Assembly: GCF_001592125.1 (NCBI RefSeq)
Contig: NZ_BCWI01000001.1
Coordinates: 620,001-684,000 of the forward strand
Source of the DNA: Microbacterium hominis NBRC 15708
Lineage (GTDB): Bacteria; Actinomycetota; Actinomycetes; Actinomycetales; Microbacteriaceae
Direction: 5' to 3'
Length of the DNA: 64,000 nt
This document shows positions 46,482-54,514 of the stretch, piece by piece. A program made the position numbers and the translations under genes. Every line of letters starts with the position of its first letter. Position 1 is the stretch's first letter. The notes under the pieces were generated by a model. The model ran no database searches. It had not been told where the DNA came from and saw nothing but the letters and a program-made list of their open reading frames with translations.

Positions 46482-47260
46482 GCTGTCCACACCTCCACAT
46501 CGGCGTCGTCGAGGGCGGCGACGAGGTCGGCGGGCGGCGGCGCATCGGTGACGAGGATGTCGAGATCGGCGAGCCGGCCGAAGGAGACGAGCAGCTCCCC
46601 GTCGAACTTCTCGGCGTCGGCGAGCACCACGATGCGGCGCGCCGAGGCGATGATGGCGCGCTTGACTGCGGCCTCGTCGGGATCGGGTGTGCTCAGTCCG
46701 AAGGTGGCGGACAGGCCGTTGGTGCCGATGAAGGCGAGGTCGGGGCGCAGCCGGGAGATCGCATCGACCGTCTGGGCGCCCACGGCCGCCGCGGTCAGCC
46801 CGCGCACGCGGCCGCCGATGGCGGTGAGGTTGAGCCCGGGCGCTCCGGCCAGCAGGTGCGCCACCGTCATCGAGTGGGTGACGACCTCGAGCGGATGCCC
46901 GGTGACCGGGCGCTGGGCGAGCAGTCCGGCGACGGCGGCCGTCGTCGTCCCCGCGTCGATGTAAATGGATCCGTCGCCATCGGCGCCGATGGCCTCCAGG
47001 GCCCGCTCCGCGATCGCGCGCTTCGCGTCGCTGCGGCGCTGCGTGCGCTCCACGAAGGAGGTCTCGACCGTGCTGACCCGGGTGCGGGCCACGGCCCCGC
47101 CGTGCACGCGACGCACGATTCCCGCCGTCTCGAGCTGGTCGAGATCGCGGCGCACGGTCTCGGTGGTCACGCCGAAGCGGCGCGCCAGGTCGACGACGGC
47201 GACGCGTCCGTCTGTGCTGACCAGATGCTCGATGAGCTGCTGTCGCTCCGTTGCGTACAC
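46478..47260 (-). CDS. DeoR-family regulator of the fructose operon
   Basis: 260 aa from GTG 47260, preceded by AAGGAGG; an open frame continues to 47344 without conserved sequence. The HTH is RFGVTTETVRRDLDQLETAGIVRRVHGGAV, and the sugar-phosphate-sensing C-terminal domain has IYIDAGTTTAAVA and IGTNGLSATFGLSTPD. It is cotranscribed with fruK, fruA and ptsH and presumably represses them until fructose-1-phosphate binds. Confidence 0.94.
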   Translation of the reverse strand: MYATERQQLIEHLVSTDGRVAVVDLARRFGVTTETVRRDLDQLETAGIVRRVHGGAVARTRVSTVETSFVERTQRRSDAKRAIAERALEAIGADGDGSIYIDAGTTTAAVAGLLAQRPVTGHPLEVVTHSMTVAHLLAGAPGLNLTAIGGRVRGLTAAAVGAQTVDAISRLRPDLAFIGTNGLSATFGLSTPDPDEAAVKRAIIASARRIVVLADAEKFDGELLVSFGRLADLDILVTDAPPPADLVAALDDADVEVWTA

Positions 47261-47330
47261 GTATCCTCCTTGAATATCCACACGGTACAACACAAACACA
47301 GATATAACAACAGTCTGCTCCGTGGAAAAC
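47261..47330 (-). promoter_or_regulatory. Promoter/operator region of the fructose operon
   Basis: An unusually AT-rich stretch reading (minus strand) TGTTGTTATATCTGTGTTTG and then TGTTGTACCGTGTGG. The repeated TGTTG/TGTGTT units resemble direct-repeat operators of DeoR regulators, and TATATC is a candidate -10 with TTTTCC about 17 bp upstream. Confidence 0.45.
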
Positions 47331-47350
47331 CACACGAGGGCCACGGACGA

Positions 47351-47384
47351 CGAAGGGCCCCGATCCGAAGATCGGGGCCCTTCG
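47351..47384. terminator. Terminator hairpin downstream of the oxygenase gene
   Basis: A perfect 15-bp stem (CGAAGGGCCCCGATC at 47351-47365 with 47370-47384) around CGAA, located 33 bp after the stop of the minus-strand gene at 47418. It also shields the fructose operon promoter. Confidence 0.85.
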
Positions 47385-47417
47385 TGCGGACGGGACGTCC
47401 GCGGTGGATGCCGAGGC

Positions 47418-48191
47418 TCAGGCCTCGCTCATCACCGTGACCTCCTGCTGGCCGCGGGCGGCCAGGGCGGCGGCACGGGCGGCGATGCGGCGCTCCTGCT
47501 CGATCTGCCCGGCATCCAGCGTCTCCTGGTCGACCGGGTAGCTGTCCACCTTGTTCACCCCGTTGTACTTGGCGATGTAGGCGTCGAGCTCGGGACCCGA
47601 CTCCCACGAGGTGATGAGGCAGTAGCGCGGCTCGTCGCCGTAGTGGGCGGCGGCGTGCCAGAGGCGCTGGGTGTCGACGATGAGCTGCGCGCCCGCGGGC
47701 AGGGCGATGCGGGTCTCCTCGCTCGGATCGGTGCGGTTCTCCCGCAGCACGAAGTAGCTCGTCTTGTCGTCGGTGAGGTTGAAGAAGCCGCGCACGACCC
47801 AGCCGGTGCCGTCCGGGTTCAGACGGTTGTTGTCGTCCTGGTGCAGGTTGTAGAGGCAGTCGGCATACGTGTTCGGCTGCAGCTCGATGATGCGGCAGCG
47901 GCCGACGTTCGCCCCCGGCTCCTGCGCACGCGCGGTGAGCGTCGGTGCGATGGCGGTCTGCGCGTCGATCCAGACGCCGTCCTTGTCGGTGCGCGGCGGC
48001 TTGTGGTTCCAGAAGCCGTTGCACTCGATCTCGCCCTTGGCGGAGGCCAACGGGGCGAACCGGGTGTCGCCCGAGGACTTCCAGTCGACGTACTCGACGT
48101 CGAGCCACTCCTTCGGGTCGATCTCCTTGTTGTAGCGGTCGAGGACGACGTAACCGGTCTCCTCGAGGGCCGCGCTCTTGATGTAACCCAT
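47418..48191 (-). CDS. Probable Fe(II)/2-oxoglutarate-dependent oxygenase-like protein
   Basis: 257 aa from ATG 48191 with an AAAGG SD. A cupin-like core is suggested by RIIELQPNTYADCLYNLHQDD (His117-x-Asp119), a later His in RLWHAAAHYG (179 or 183) and Arg189 in DEPRYCLITS, matching the HxD...H...R pattern of 2OG oxygenases. Residues 220-257 form a charged helical tail. Substrate unknown; the recognised families (phytanoyl-CoA or Asp/Asn hydroxylase-like) are only distant. Monocistronic with its own terminator, divergent from the DUF262 gene. Confidence 0.6.
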   Translation of the reverse strand: MGYIKSAALEETGYVVLDRYNKEIDPKEWLDVEYVDWKSSGDTRFAPLASAKGEIECNGFWNHKPPRTDKDGVWIDAQTAIAPTLTARAQEPGANVGRCRIIELQPNTYADCLYNLHQDDNNRLNPDGTGWVVRGFFNLTDDKTSYFVLRENRTDPSEETRIALPAGAQLIVDTQRLWHAAAHYGDEPRYCLITSWESGPELDAYIAKYNGVNKVDSYPVDQETLDAGQIEQERRIAARAAALAARGQQEVTVMSEA

Positions 48192-48326
48192 GACGGATCC
48201 AACCTTTCTGCCGGACGAGCGAAGTTTTTACAGGCCCGGCCGAGGCAAGCCTACCGAGCGGTCCCGGGAACGCGATTAGACTCGACGGCGGTCATCGAGA
48301 GCGAGCGCGGAGGCGACACGGAGAAC

Positions 48327-50366
48327 ATGAGCACCGGCACGAACCTCGCCCCCTCGGTCTCCGCGTCCCACGTCTCCGCGACCGCCGTCGCCACGATCGC
48401 GTGGCTCTCGGCATCCGACACCACCATCGTCGTTCCGGTCTACCAGCGGCAGTACCGCTGGGACATCGGCGGCTGCGAGCAGCTCCTCGGCGATGTGCGC
48501 GCGGTGGCGGATGCGGGCGCCGGCCACACGCACTTCATCGGCTCGATCCTCTCGACCGCCTCGGTCTCCGACGACGATGACGCCCATCTGGTCCTCATCG
48601 ACGGACAGCAGCGCATCACGACCCTCATGCTCCTGGTCGCCGCCCTGCACCACACTCTGCGCGACGACGACCCGGAGCTGGCCGCCGAGCTCGAGCGGGT
48701 GCTCGTCCGCGACGACGATCCCGCACGGACGAAACTCCGGCCGCATCGCGCCTGGGCGGAGGTCTTCGAGAGCGTCGTGCGCGACCGTCGGACGCCCGAC
48801 GATGAGACGCGCGTGTCGCGTTTCGACGACAACTACGCGTTCTTCCGCAGCCAGATCCGTCCCGACGAGGCCGCCCACATCTGGCGGGGCCTCCAACGCC
48901 TCGAGCACGTCGCGATCACCCTCGGACCCGAGGCGAACGCGCAGCAGACCTTCGAGAGCCTCAACTCGACGGGCGAACCGCTGCGCGACCACGAGCTGAT
49001 CCACAACTACGTGCTGATGGGCCTCTCCCACGCCCAGCAGAGCGAGATCGAGGACCACTACTGGGTTCCGATCGAGGAGAACACCGGCGAGCAGATCGGC
49101 GACTTCTGGCGGCACTACCTCGTCATGCTCACCGGCCGCGAGGTCACCGTGGCCGGCGAGCGGGGCGTCTACGACACCTTCCGCGCCGAGTTCCCGCACC
49201 TCGACCTGGCGACGCTGCGCGAGCGCGCCGCGCAGTGGCGCGACTACTCCGCGCTCTACGCCACCCTCCTCGACCCGGCGCGCGTCGCCGACGTCGCGAT
49301 CGGGCAGCAGCTGGCCCTGCTCAACACCTTCGGCCGTGGCATGTATCCGCTCGCCCTGCGCCTGCTCCACGAGCATCGCTCCGGACAGCTCCCGACCTCG
49401 GAGCTGATCACGTCGCTCGAGCAGGTGCAGTCGCTGCTGATGCGCCGCACCGTCGTCGGGGTGACCACCGACCGGCTCGTCGCTCGCCTCTGCCGCGCCG
49501 CGGCACTCTCACGCGACGATCTGGTCCGGGCGATCGCGCGGATCACGCCCTCCGACGAGCGCACCCGCGTCGGTCTGAAGTTCAGCGCGCTCCCCCACCC
49601 GGCCTACGTGCTGGGGCGGCTCGCGGGCGACATCGACACGGCGCCGCTGGATCTCGAGCACATCGTGCCGCTCGCACCGTCCGACGAGTGGTCGCCCGAC
49701 GGCTCGCGCCGCTGGGCCGAGCTCTCCGACGACGAGCAGAACAGCTTCCGTGCGCTGGCCCAGACCCTGGGAAACCTGACGCTGCTCGAACGGGAGCTCT
49801 TCGACCGCGCGTTCGACGCCTCGTTCCCGCAGAAGCGGAACGCCTACCGCGACAGCGCGCTCGCCGTCACGCAGGCCGTCGCGGACGCCGAGGCGTGGTC
49901 GACCGCGGCGATCGCGGCGCGCACGCAAGAGCTGACCGACCTCTTCCTGAGCGTCTGGAAGCGACCCGCCGTCGTCTCCATCGACGACGACAACCTCACA
50001 CCCATCCTCGACGCCCGCAAGCGCCGCGGATGGCCTCGGGGCTGGCAGCGCGAGTTCGACTACGTCGAGTTCCGCGGCGAGCACTGGGAGGTTCCCGACA
50101 TCCGCTACCTCTTCAACCGCATCTTCAAACGGTTGTGGGCGGACTCGCGACAGAGCGTGATCGACTTCAGCGCACGCCGCGGCGGCCCCGTCTACCCGGC
50201 TAAGGCGTGGAACGGCCAGTGGGATGAGCTGGGCGACGGCCAGTACCTCTACATGGGGTGGGACTCCAAGTACATGCTCACGGCGGTGCAGGGCGTGCTC
50301 GACGAGGCCGGCTGGGCCTCCGAGGTGTTCGTCAAGTACTCCTACATCGGCAATGCGATGAACTGA
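48327..50366 (+). CDS. GmrSD-type DUF262/DUF1524 nuclease
   Basis: 679 aa from ATG 48327. The N-terminal DUF262 has VPVYQRQYRWD and LIDGQQRITTLMLL (the DGQQR motif, NTP-binding/hydrolysis). The middle is helical. The C-terminal DUF1524 HNH-type domain has DLEHIVPLAPSDEW and LAQTLGNLTLLERELFDRAFD...RNAY. GmrSD proteins are modification-dependent (type IV) restriction nucleases that cut phage DNA carrying glucosylated cytosine. The last ~150 residues are not assigned. Its stop is 12 bp from the next gene, so it may be co-transcribed with it. Confidence 0.85.
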   Translation: MSTGTNLAPSVSASHVSATAVATIAWLSASDTTIVVPVYQRQYRWDIGGCEQLLGDVRAVADAGAGHTHFIGSILSTASVSDDDDAHLVLIDGQQRITTLMLLVAALHHTLRDDDPELAAELERVLVRDDDPARTKLRPHRAWAEVFESVVRDRRTPDDETRVSRFDDNYAFFRSQIRPDEAAHIWRGLQRLEHVAITLGPEANAQQTFESLNSTGEPLRDHELIHNYVLMGLSHAQQSEIEDHYWVPIEENTGEQIGDFWRHYLVMLTGREVTVAGERGVYDTFRAEFPHLDLATLRERAAQWRDYSALYATLLDPARVADVAIGQQLALLNTFGRGMYPLALRLLHEHRSGQLPTSELITSLEQVQSLLMRRTVVGVTTDRLVARLCRAAALSRDDLVRAIARITPSDERTRVGLKFSALPHPAYVLGRLAGDIDTAPLDLEHIVPLAPSDEWSPDGSRRWAELSDDEQNSFRALAQTLGNLTLLERELFDRAFDASFPQKRNAYRDSALAVTQAVADAEAWSTAAIAARTQELTDLFLSVWKRPAVVSIDDDNLTPILDARKRRGWPRGWQREFDYVEFRGEHWEVPDIRYLFNRIFKRLWADSRQSVIDFSARRGGPVYPAKAWNGQWDELGDGQYLYMGWDSKYMLTAVQGVLDEAGWASEVFVKYSYIGNAMN

Positions 50367-50377
50367 TCGGAGCGATC

Positions 50378-51922
50378 ATGTCCCGGCGTCGACCACCGTC
50401 CGCTCGCACACGCGCCTCCCGAGACGACGGGGGCGACACGCGGCGATGGCGCTCCGTCCGGCGTCAGGTGGACGCGCTCGACGTGGCCACCTTCACGGCG
50501 ATCGCCGGCACGCGCAGCCCGATCCTCGACGCAGCGATGCCGCCGCTCACGCGGGCCGCCGACCGCTCCGTGCTCTGGATGGGGGTGGCGGCGCTCCTCG
50601 CGGCCACCGGTCGGCCCCGGGCGCGCCGGGCCGCGGTGCGCGGCCTCGCCGCGATCGGGCTCACCAGCCTCCTCGCCAACCAGGTGTCCAAGCGTCTGCA
50701 CCGCCGCCCGCGGCCGGCCATCACGCAGGTGCCGGTGCAGCGGCTGGCCCACCGCATCCCCGCCTCGACGTCGTTTCCGAGCGGCCACTCGGCCAGCGCG
50801 ATGGCGTTCGCCGCGGCAGCATCCGCCGAGTCCCCGATCCTGACCGTGCCGCTGCGCATGCTGGCGGGCCTCGTCGGCTTCTCGCGGGTCGCCACCGGAG
50901 CGCACTACCCGTCGGACGTCGCGGCGGGTTTCGCGCTCGGCGAGGCGGTCGCCTGGCTGACGACGCGGATCGTGCCGGTGGAGCGCGTGGACCCGCTGCA
51001 GGACGCGCTCGCGGTGCACGCGGGCACGCCGCGGCCGGACGGCGCGGGCATCGCGCTCGTCATCAACCCTCGATCGGGCTCGGGGCGCGCGGCGCGGATC
51101 CTCCCGGTGGTGCGCCGCACGCTGCCGGCGCTGCGGATCGTCGAGCTGGGTGCGGACGACGACTACGCCGAGGTGATCCGCCGCACGGCGCAGGAGTGCG
51201 AGGTCCTCGCGGTCGCCGGCGGCGACGGCACGGTGCAGCAGGCCGCGGCCGCCGCCCACGAGAACGGCATCCCGCTGGCGGTTCTGCCGGCGGGCACCTT
51301 CAACCACTTCGCGAAGGACCTCGGGATGTACCCGCTGTCGGCTGCCATCGACGCCGTCCGGGCCGGCACCGTCGCGAAGGTCGATCTCGGCGAGGTGAAC
51401 GGCAGGATCTTCGTCAACACCGCCAGCGTCGGCGCGTACACCGATTTCGTCGCGATCCGCGAGCGGTACGAGCACCGCATCGGCAAGCCTCTCGCCGCCC
51501 TCGTCGCGGCGGTGCGGACGCTGGGACGGGCCCGCGCCGTGCGCGTGCGCGTCCGCGACCTCGACGGTCGCGCCGTCGACGCGCGGTTCAGCCTGCTCTT
51601 CCTCGGCAACGGCCGGTACGAGCCGCGCGGGTTCGCCCCCGTTCACCGCGCGACGCTCGACGACGCGCGGCTGGATCTGCGCGTGCTCGGTGTGTCGCGT
51701 CGCGGCTCCCGCGCGCGCGTGGTCCTCGACCTGTTCACGGGACGGATCTCGCGCAACCGCCGCTACCAGGAGTTCTCGGATGCCGAGTTCGATCTCGAAC
51801 TGCTCGACGGGCCCTACCGGATCGCCCGCGACGGGGAGCTCGGCGAAGAGGTCGATCACCTCTCCGCGCGCGTCCTCCCGCGCGCCCTCACCGTGATCGC
51901 GCCCGCCTCGGCGTCGCGCTGA
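50378..51922 (+). CDS. PAP2 phosphatase fused to diacylglycerol-kinase domain
   Basis: 514 aa from ATG 50378. N-terminal PAP2 domain (about 30-215): KRLHRRPRP, PSGHSASAMAF, SRVATGAHYPSDV (acid-phosphatase triad). C-terminal lipid-kinase domain (about 225-514): VINPRSGSGRAAR, AVAGGDGTVQQAAAAA, LPAGTFNHFAKDLG. The phosphatase part is probably membrane-embedded with an extracytoplasmic active site, the kinase cytosolic. Such fusions may interconvert diacylglycerol and phosphatidate or act in undecaprenyl recycling. The 12-bp gap from the DUF262 gene suggests one operon. Confidence 0.9.
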   Translation: MSRRRPPSARTRASRDDGGDTRRWRSVRRQVDALDVATFTAIAGTRSPILDAAMPPLTRAADRSVLWMGVAALLAATGRPRARRAAVRGLAAIGLTSLLANQVSKRLHRRPRPAITQVPVQRLAHRIPASTSFPSGHSASAMAFAAAASAESPILTVPLRMLAGLVGFSRVATGAHYPSDVAAGFALGEAVAWLTTRIVPVERVDPLQDALAVHAGTPRPDGAGIALVINPRSGSGRAARILPVVRRTLPALRIVELGADDDYAEVIRRTAQECEVLAVAGGDGTVQQAAAAAHENGIPLAVLPAGTFNHFAKDLGMYPLSAAIDAVRAGTVAKVDLGEVNGRIFVNTASVGAYTDFVAIRERYEHRIGKPLAALVAAVRTLGRARAVRVRVRDLDGRAVDARFSLLFLGNGRYEPRGFAPVHRATLDDARLDLRVLGVSRRGSRARVVLDLFTGRISRNRRYQEFSDAEFDLELLDGPYRIARDGELGEEVDHLSARVLPRALTVIAPASASR

Positions 51923-52020
51923 TCGGCGCAGCGGCGCTGGCCGACGCTGGACCGCACGGTCGCGGTCGCCCTATCCTCGACACGAGCGGACGTCGGCGTG
52001 CCGCATGAGGGGGCACGAGG

Positions 52021-53688
52021 ATGGCTTCGACCATGGCTGATGCGCGGCGCCGACCGAGACTGCTGACGACGATGGTGACGGCGACGGCCCTGGGGCTGGC
52101 CCTCTCCGGCTGCGCGTGGAGCTCCCCGCCCGAGCCGGCGCCCACGGTCGCCGTGACCACGGGGACCTTCCCGAATCAGGACGTCGTCGCGCTGTACACC
52201 GATCGTGAGAGCGCCGTCGCCGCCGCCCTCACGGCTCTGCCCGGCCAGATCGACGACGCACTGCGTCGATCGAAGGTTCCGGGGCTCGCCGTCGCGGTCG
52301 TCTCGCACGATGCCGTGCTGTACGAGGGCGGGTTCGGCGTGCGCGACGTGTCCACCGGCGTCAAGGTCGACACCGACACCGTGTTCGAGCTGGCATCGCT
52401 GTCGAAGCCGCTGTCGGCCACGATCGTCGCCAAGGCCATGACCGAGAACCCCGAGCTCTCGTGGTCCACGCAGGTGCGCACCTTCATGCCCGACTTCGCG
52501 CTCGATGACACGTACGTCACCCAGAACGCCACGATCGGCGACTTCTTCGCCCACCGCACCGGCATCCCCACCGGCGGCGGAGACGACCTCGAGGACCTCG
52601 GATTCGACCGCGACTACATCCTCGACCACCTCCGTGAGATCCCCCTGCAGCCGTTCCGTTCGACCTATCAGTACTCGAACTTCGGTCTGACGGCCGGCGC
52701 GCAGGCCGTCGCGGCCTCCCGCAGTCAGACGTGGGAACAGACGGCGCAGGAGCTGCTGTTCACGCCCTTGGGCATGACGTCGACGAGTATGAGCCACGCC
52801 GACTACCTCGCCGCCGACGACCGCGCCGTGCTGCACGCACGGATCGGCGACGACGATTTCCAGCCGCTGTTCGACCGCGACGCGGATGCCGAGGCGCCCG
52901 CGGGCGGCGCATCCTCGACCGTCGGCGACCTGGCGACGTGGATGCAGCTGCTGCTGTCCGACGGGCAGCGAGGCGGTTCCGCCTTCATCGCCACGGGGCC
53001 GCTGAACGAGGCGCTGTCGGCGCAGATCGTCAGCTCCCACCCGGGCGATCTGGATCAACGGCCCGGTCACTACGGCTTCGGCATCAACGTGGGTTCCGGC
53101 GCCGGCGGCCGCGTCACGCTCAGCCACTCGGGGGCCTTCGGCCTCGGCGCCGCGACCGCCGCGACCCTCGTCCCCGATCTCGACCTCGGCATCGTCGTCC
53201 TCACCAACGGCGCCCCCGTCGGCCTTCCCGAAGCGGTCGTGCAGACGTTCCTCGACGAGGTCATGTACGGGCACTCCACCCGCGACTGGGTGGACACGAT
53301 GCACGGCTTCTTCGCGTCCTACAACGCACCGTCCGGCGACCTGGCCGGCATGCAGGCACCGGCGGATGCCGCGGCATCCGGGCCCGTCGCCGACTACACC
53401 GGAACGTACGTCAGTCCGTATTTCGGCACCCTGACGGTGACCTCGGCGGGCACCGGCCTCCGCGGCTCGCTCGGACCGAAGGGCGAGACCGCGTTCGACA
53501 TCACGCCGTGGGACGGCGACACGATGGCGTACGTCCCCACGGGCGAGAACGCGTTGCCGGGCTCCCTCTCGTCGGTCGTCTTCACCCGCGCGGACGGACG
53601 GGTGACCTCCGTGACCCTCACCTTCCTCAACCGCTATGCGCAGATCCCGACGCCGTCGGGGTTGGGGGTCTTCACGAGGTCGGGCTGA
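52021..53688 (+). CDS. Serine beta-lactamase-like lipoprotein hydrolase
   Basis: 555 aa from ATG 52021 (ATG 52033 is an alternative). Lipoprotein signal with lipobox LSGCAW. The class C/PBP4-like core has SxxK in LASLSKPLSA, the YxN element in YQYSNFGL and HSG in TLSHSGAFGLG. About 100 C-terminal residues (VADYTGTYVSPYFGTLTVTS) form a beta-rich DUF3471-like domain. Predicted extracytoplasmic esterase, D-aminopeptidase or low-activity beta-lactamase. Monocistronic. Confidence 0.88.
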   Translation: MASTMADARRRPRLLTTMVTATALGLALSGCAWSSPPEPAPTVAVTTGTFPNQDVVALYTDRESAVAAALTALPGQIDDALRRSKVPGLAVAVVSHDAVLYEGGFGVRDVSTGVKVDTDTVFELASLSKPLSATIVAKAMTENPELSWSTQVRTFMPDFALDDTYVTQNATIGDFFAHRTGIPTGGGDDLEDLGFDRDYILDHLREIPLQPFRSTYQYSNFGLTAGAQAVAASRSQTWEQTAQELLFTPLGMTSTSMSHADYLAADDRAVLHARIGDDDFQPLFDRDADAEAPAGGASSTVGDLATWMQLLLSDGQRGGSAFIATGPLNEALSAQIVSSHPGDLDQRPGHYGFGINVGSGAGGRVTLSHSGAFGLGAATAATLVPDLDLGIVVLTNGAPVGLPEAVVQTFLDEVMYGHSTRDWVDTMHGFFASYNAPSGDLAGMQAPADAAASGPVADYTGTYVSPYFGTLTVTSAGTGLRGSLGPKGETAFDITPWDGDTMAYVPTGENALPGSLSSVVFTRADGRVTSVTLTFLNRYAQIPTPSGLGVFTRSG

Positions 53689-53767
53689 GATCGGACATCG
53701 GCGCGAGTGGAATTGACCCGGCACGCGACGCGGCGACGGCAGTGCCCGGCGCGATAGCGTCGCACGC

Positions 53768-54493
53768 ATGACGAGCGTGCCGGCGTGGATCGCCCAGCTG
53801 TCAGGGATGGACCCGCTCAGCTGGGCCGCGTTCCTCGATGCCCATTCCGGGTTGCCCGGTCCGCGCGCGGATCTCGCACTCGTCGACGCGGCGGCGCGCA
53901 CCGCCGACGCAGCCGTCATCGACGCGCTCCTTCGAGATGGACGCGAATACCCCGTCATGTGCGCCGCCGCAGCTCTCGGCCGACGGGCGGGCGAACCGCG
54001 TGACGCCCGCCATGCGCGCGCTCTCGCCGCCGACGACCGGTGGCGTGTACGCGAGGGCGTGGCGATCGGACTGCAGCTGCTCGGCGACGACTCCCCCGCG
54101 ATCCTCAGGGCGCTGGTCGCGGACTGGGTCGACGACCCCGACCCGCTCGTGCAGCGCGCCGCCGTCGCCGCGATCTGCGAGCCGCGACTGCTGCGGACAC
54201 CGGACGCCGCCCGCGCCGGGCTGGCGGCGTGCGCGCGTGCGACCGCCCACCTCGCCGCGGCGGACACCTCCCACCGCAGGCAGGACGGGGCGCGCACCCT
54301 GCGGCAGGCGCTCGGCTACTGCTGGAGCGTCGCCATCGCCGCCGACCCCGTCCGAGGGCTCCCCGTCTTCGCAGCCCTCGACGAGAGCGATCCCGATGTC
54401 GCGTGGATCATCCGCGAGAACCGCAAGAAGAAGCGTCTCGCGACGCTCCTGTCTGCCCCGGCGGCACGGACGGCGACCGACGGCGCGGGCTGA
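53768..54493 (+). CDS. HEAT-repeat-like protein
   Basis: 241 aa from ATG 53768. Alternating helical repeats are suggested by REYPVMCAAAALGRRAGE, WRVREGVAIGLQLLGDDSP and DPLVQRAAVAAICEPRLL. Ends with a Lys/Arg patch, RENRKKKRLATLL. No catalytic motif, signal or TM. HEAT-type scaffolds bind proteins or nucleic acids; a close homologue is not recognised. It converges on the LuxR gene with 21 bp between the stops. Confidence 0.6.
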   Translation: MTSVPAWIAQLSGMDPLSWAAFLDAHSGLPGPRADLALVDAAARTADAAVIDALLRDGREYPVMCAAAALGRRAGEPRDARHARALAADDRWRVREGVAIGLQLLGDDSPAILRALVADWVDDPDPLVQRAAVAAICEPRLLRTPDAARAGLAACARATAHLAAADTSHRRQDGARTLRQALGYCWSVAIAADPVRGLPVFAALDESDPDVAWIIRENRKKKRLATLLSAPAARTATDGAG

Positions 54494-54514
54494 CACGTCA
54501 CCCGCGAGAACGCG

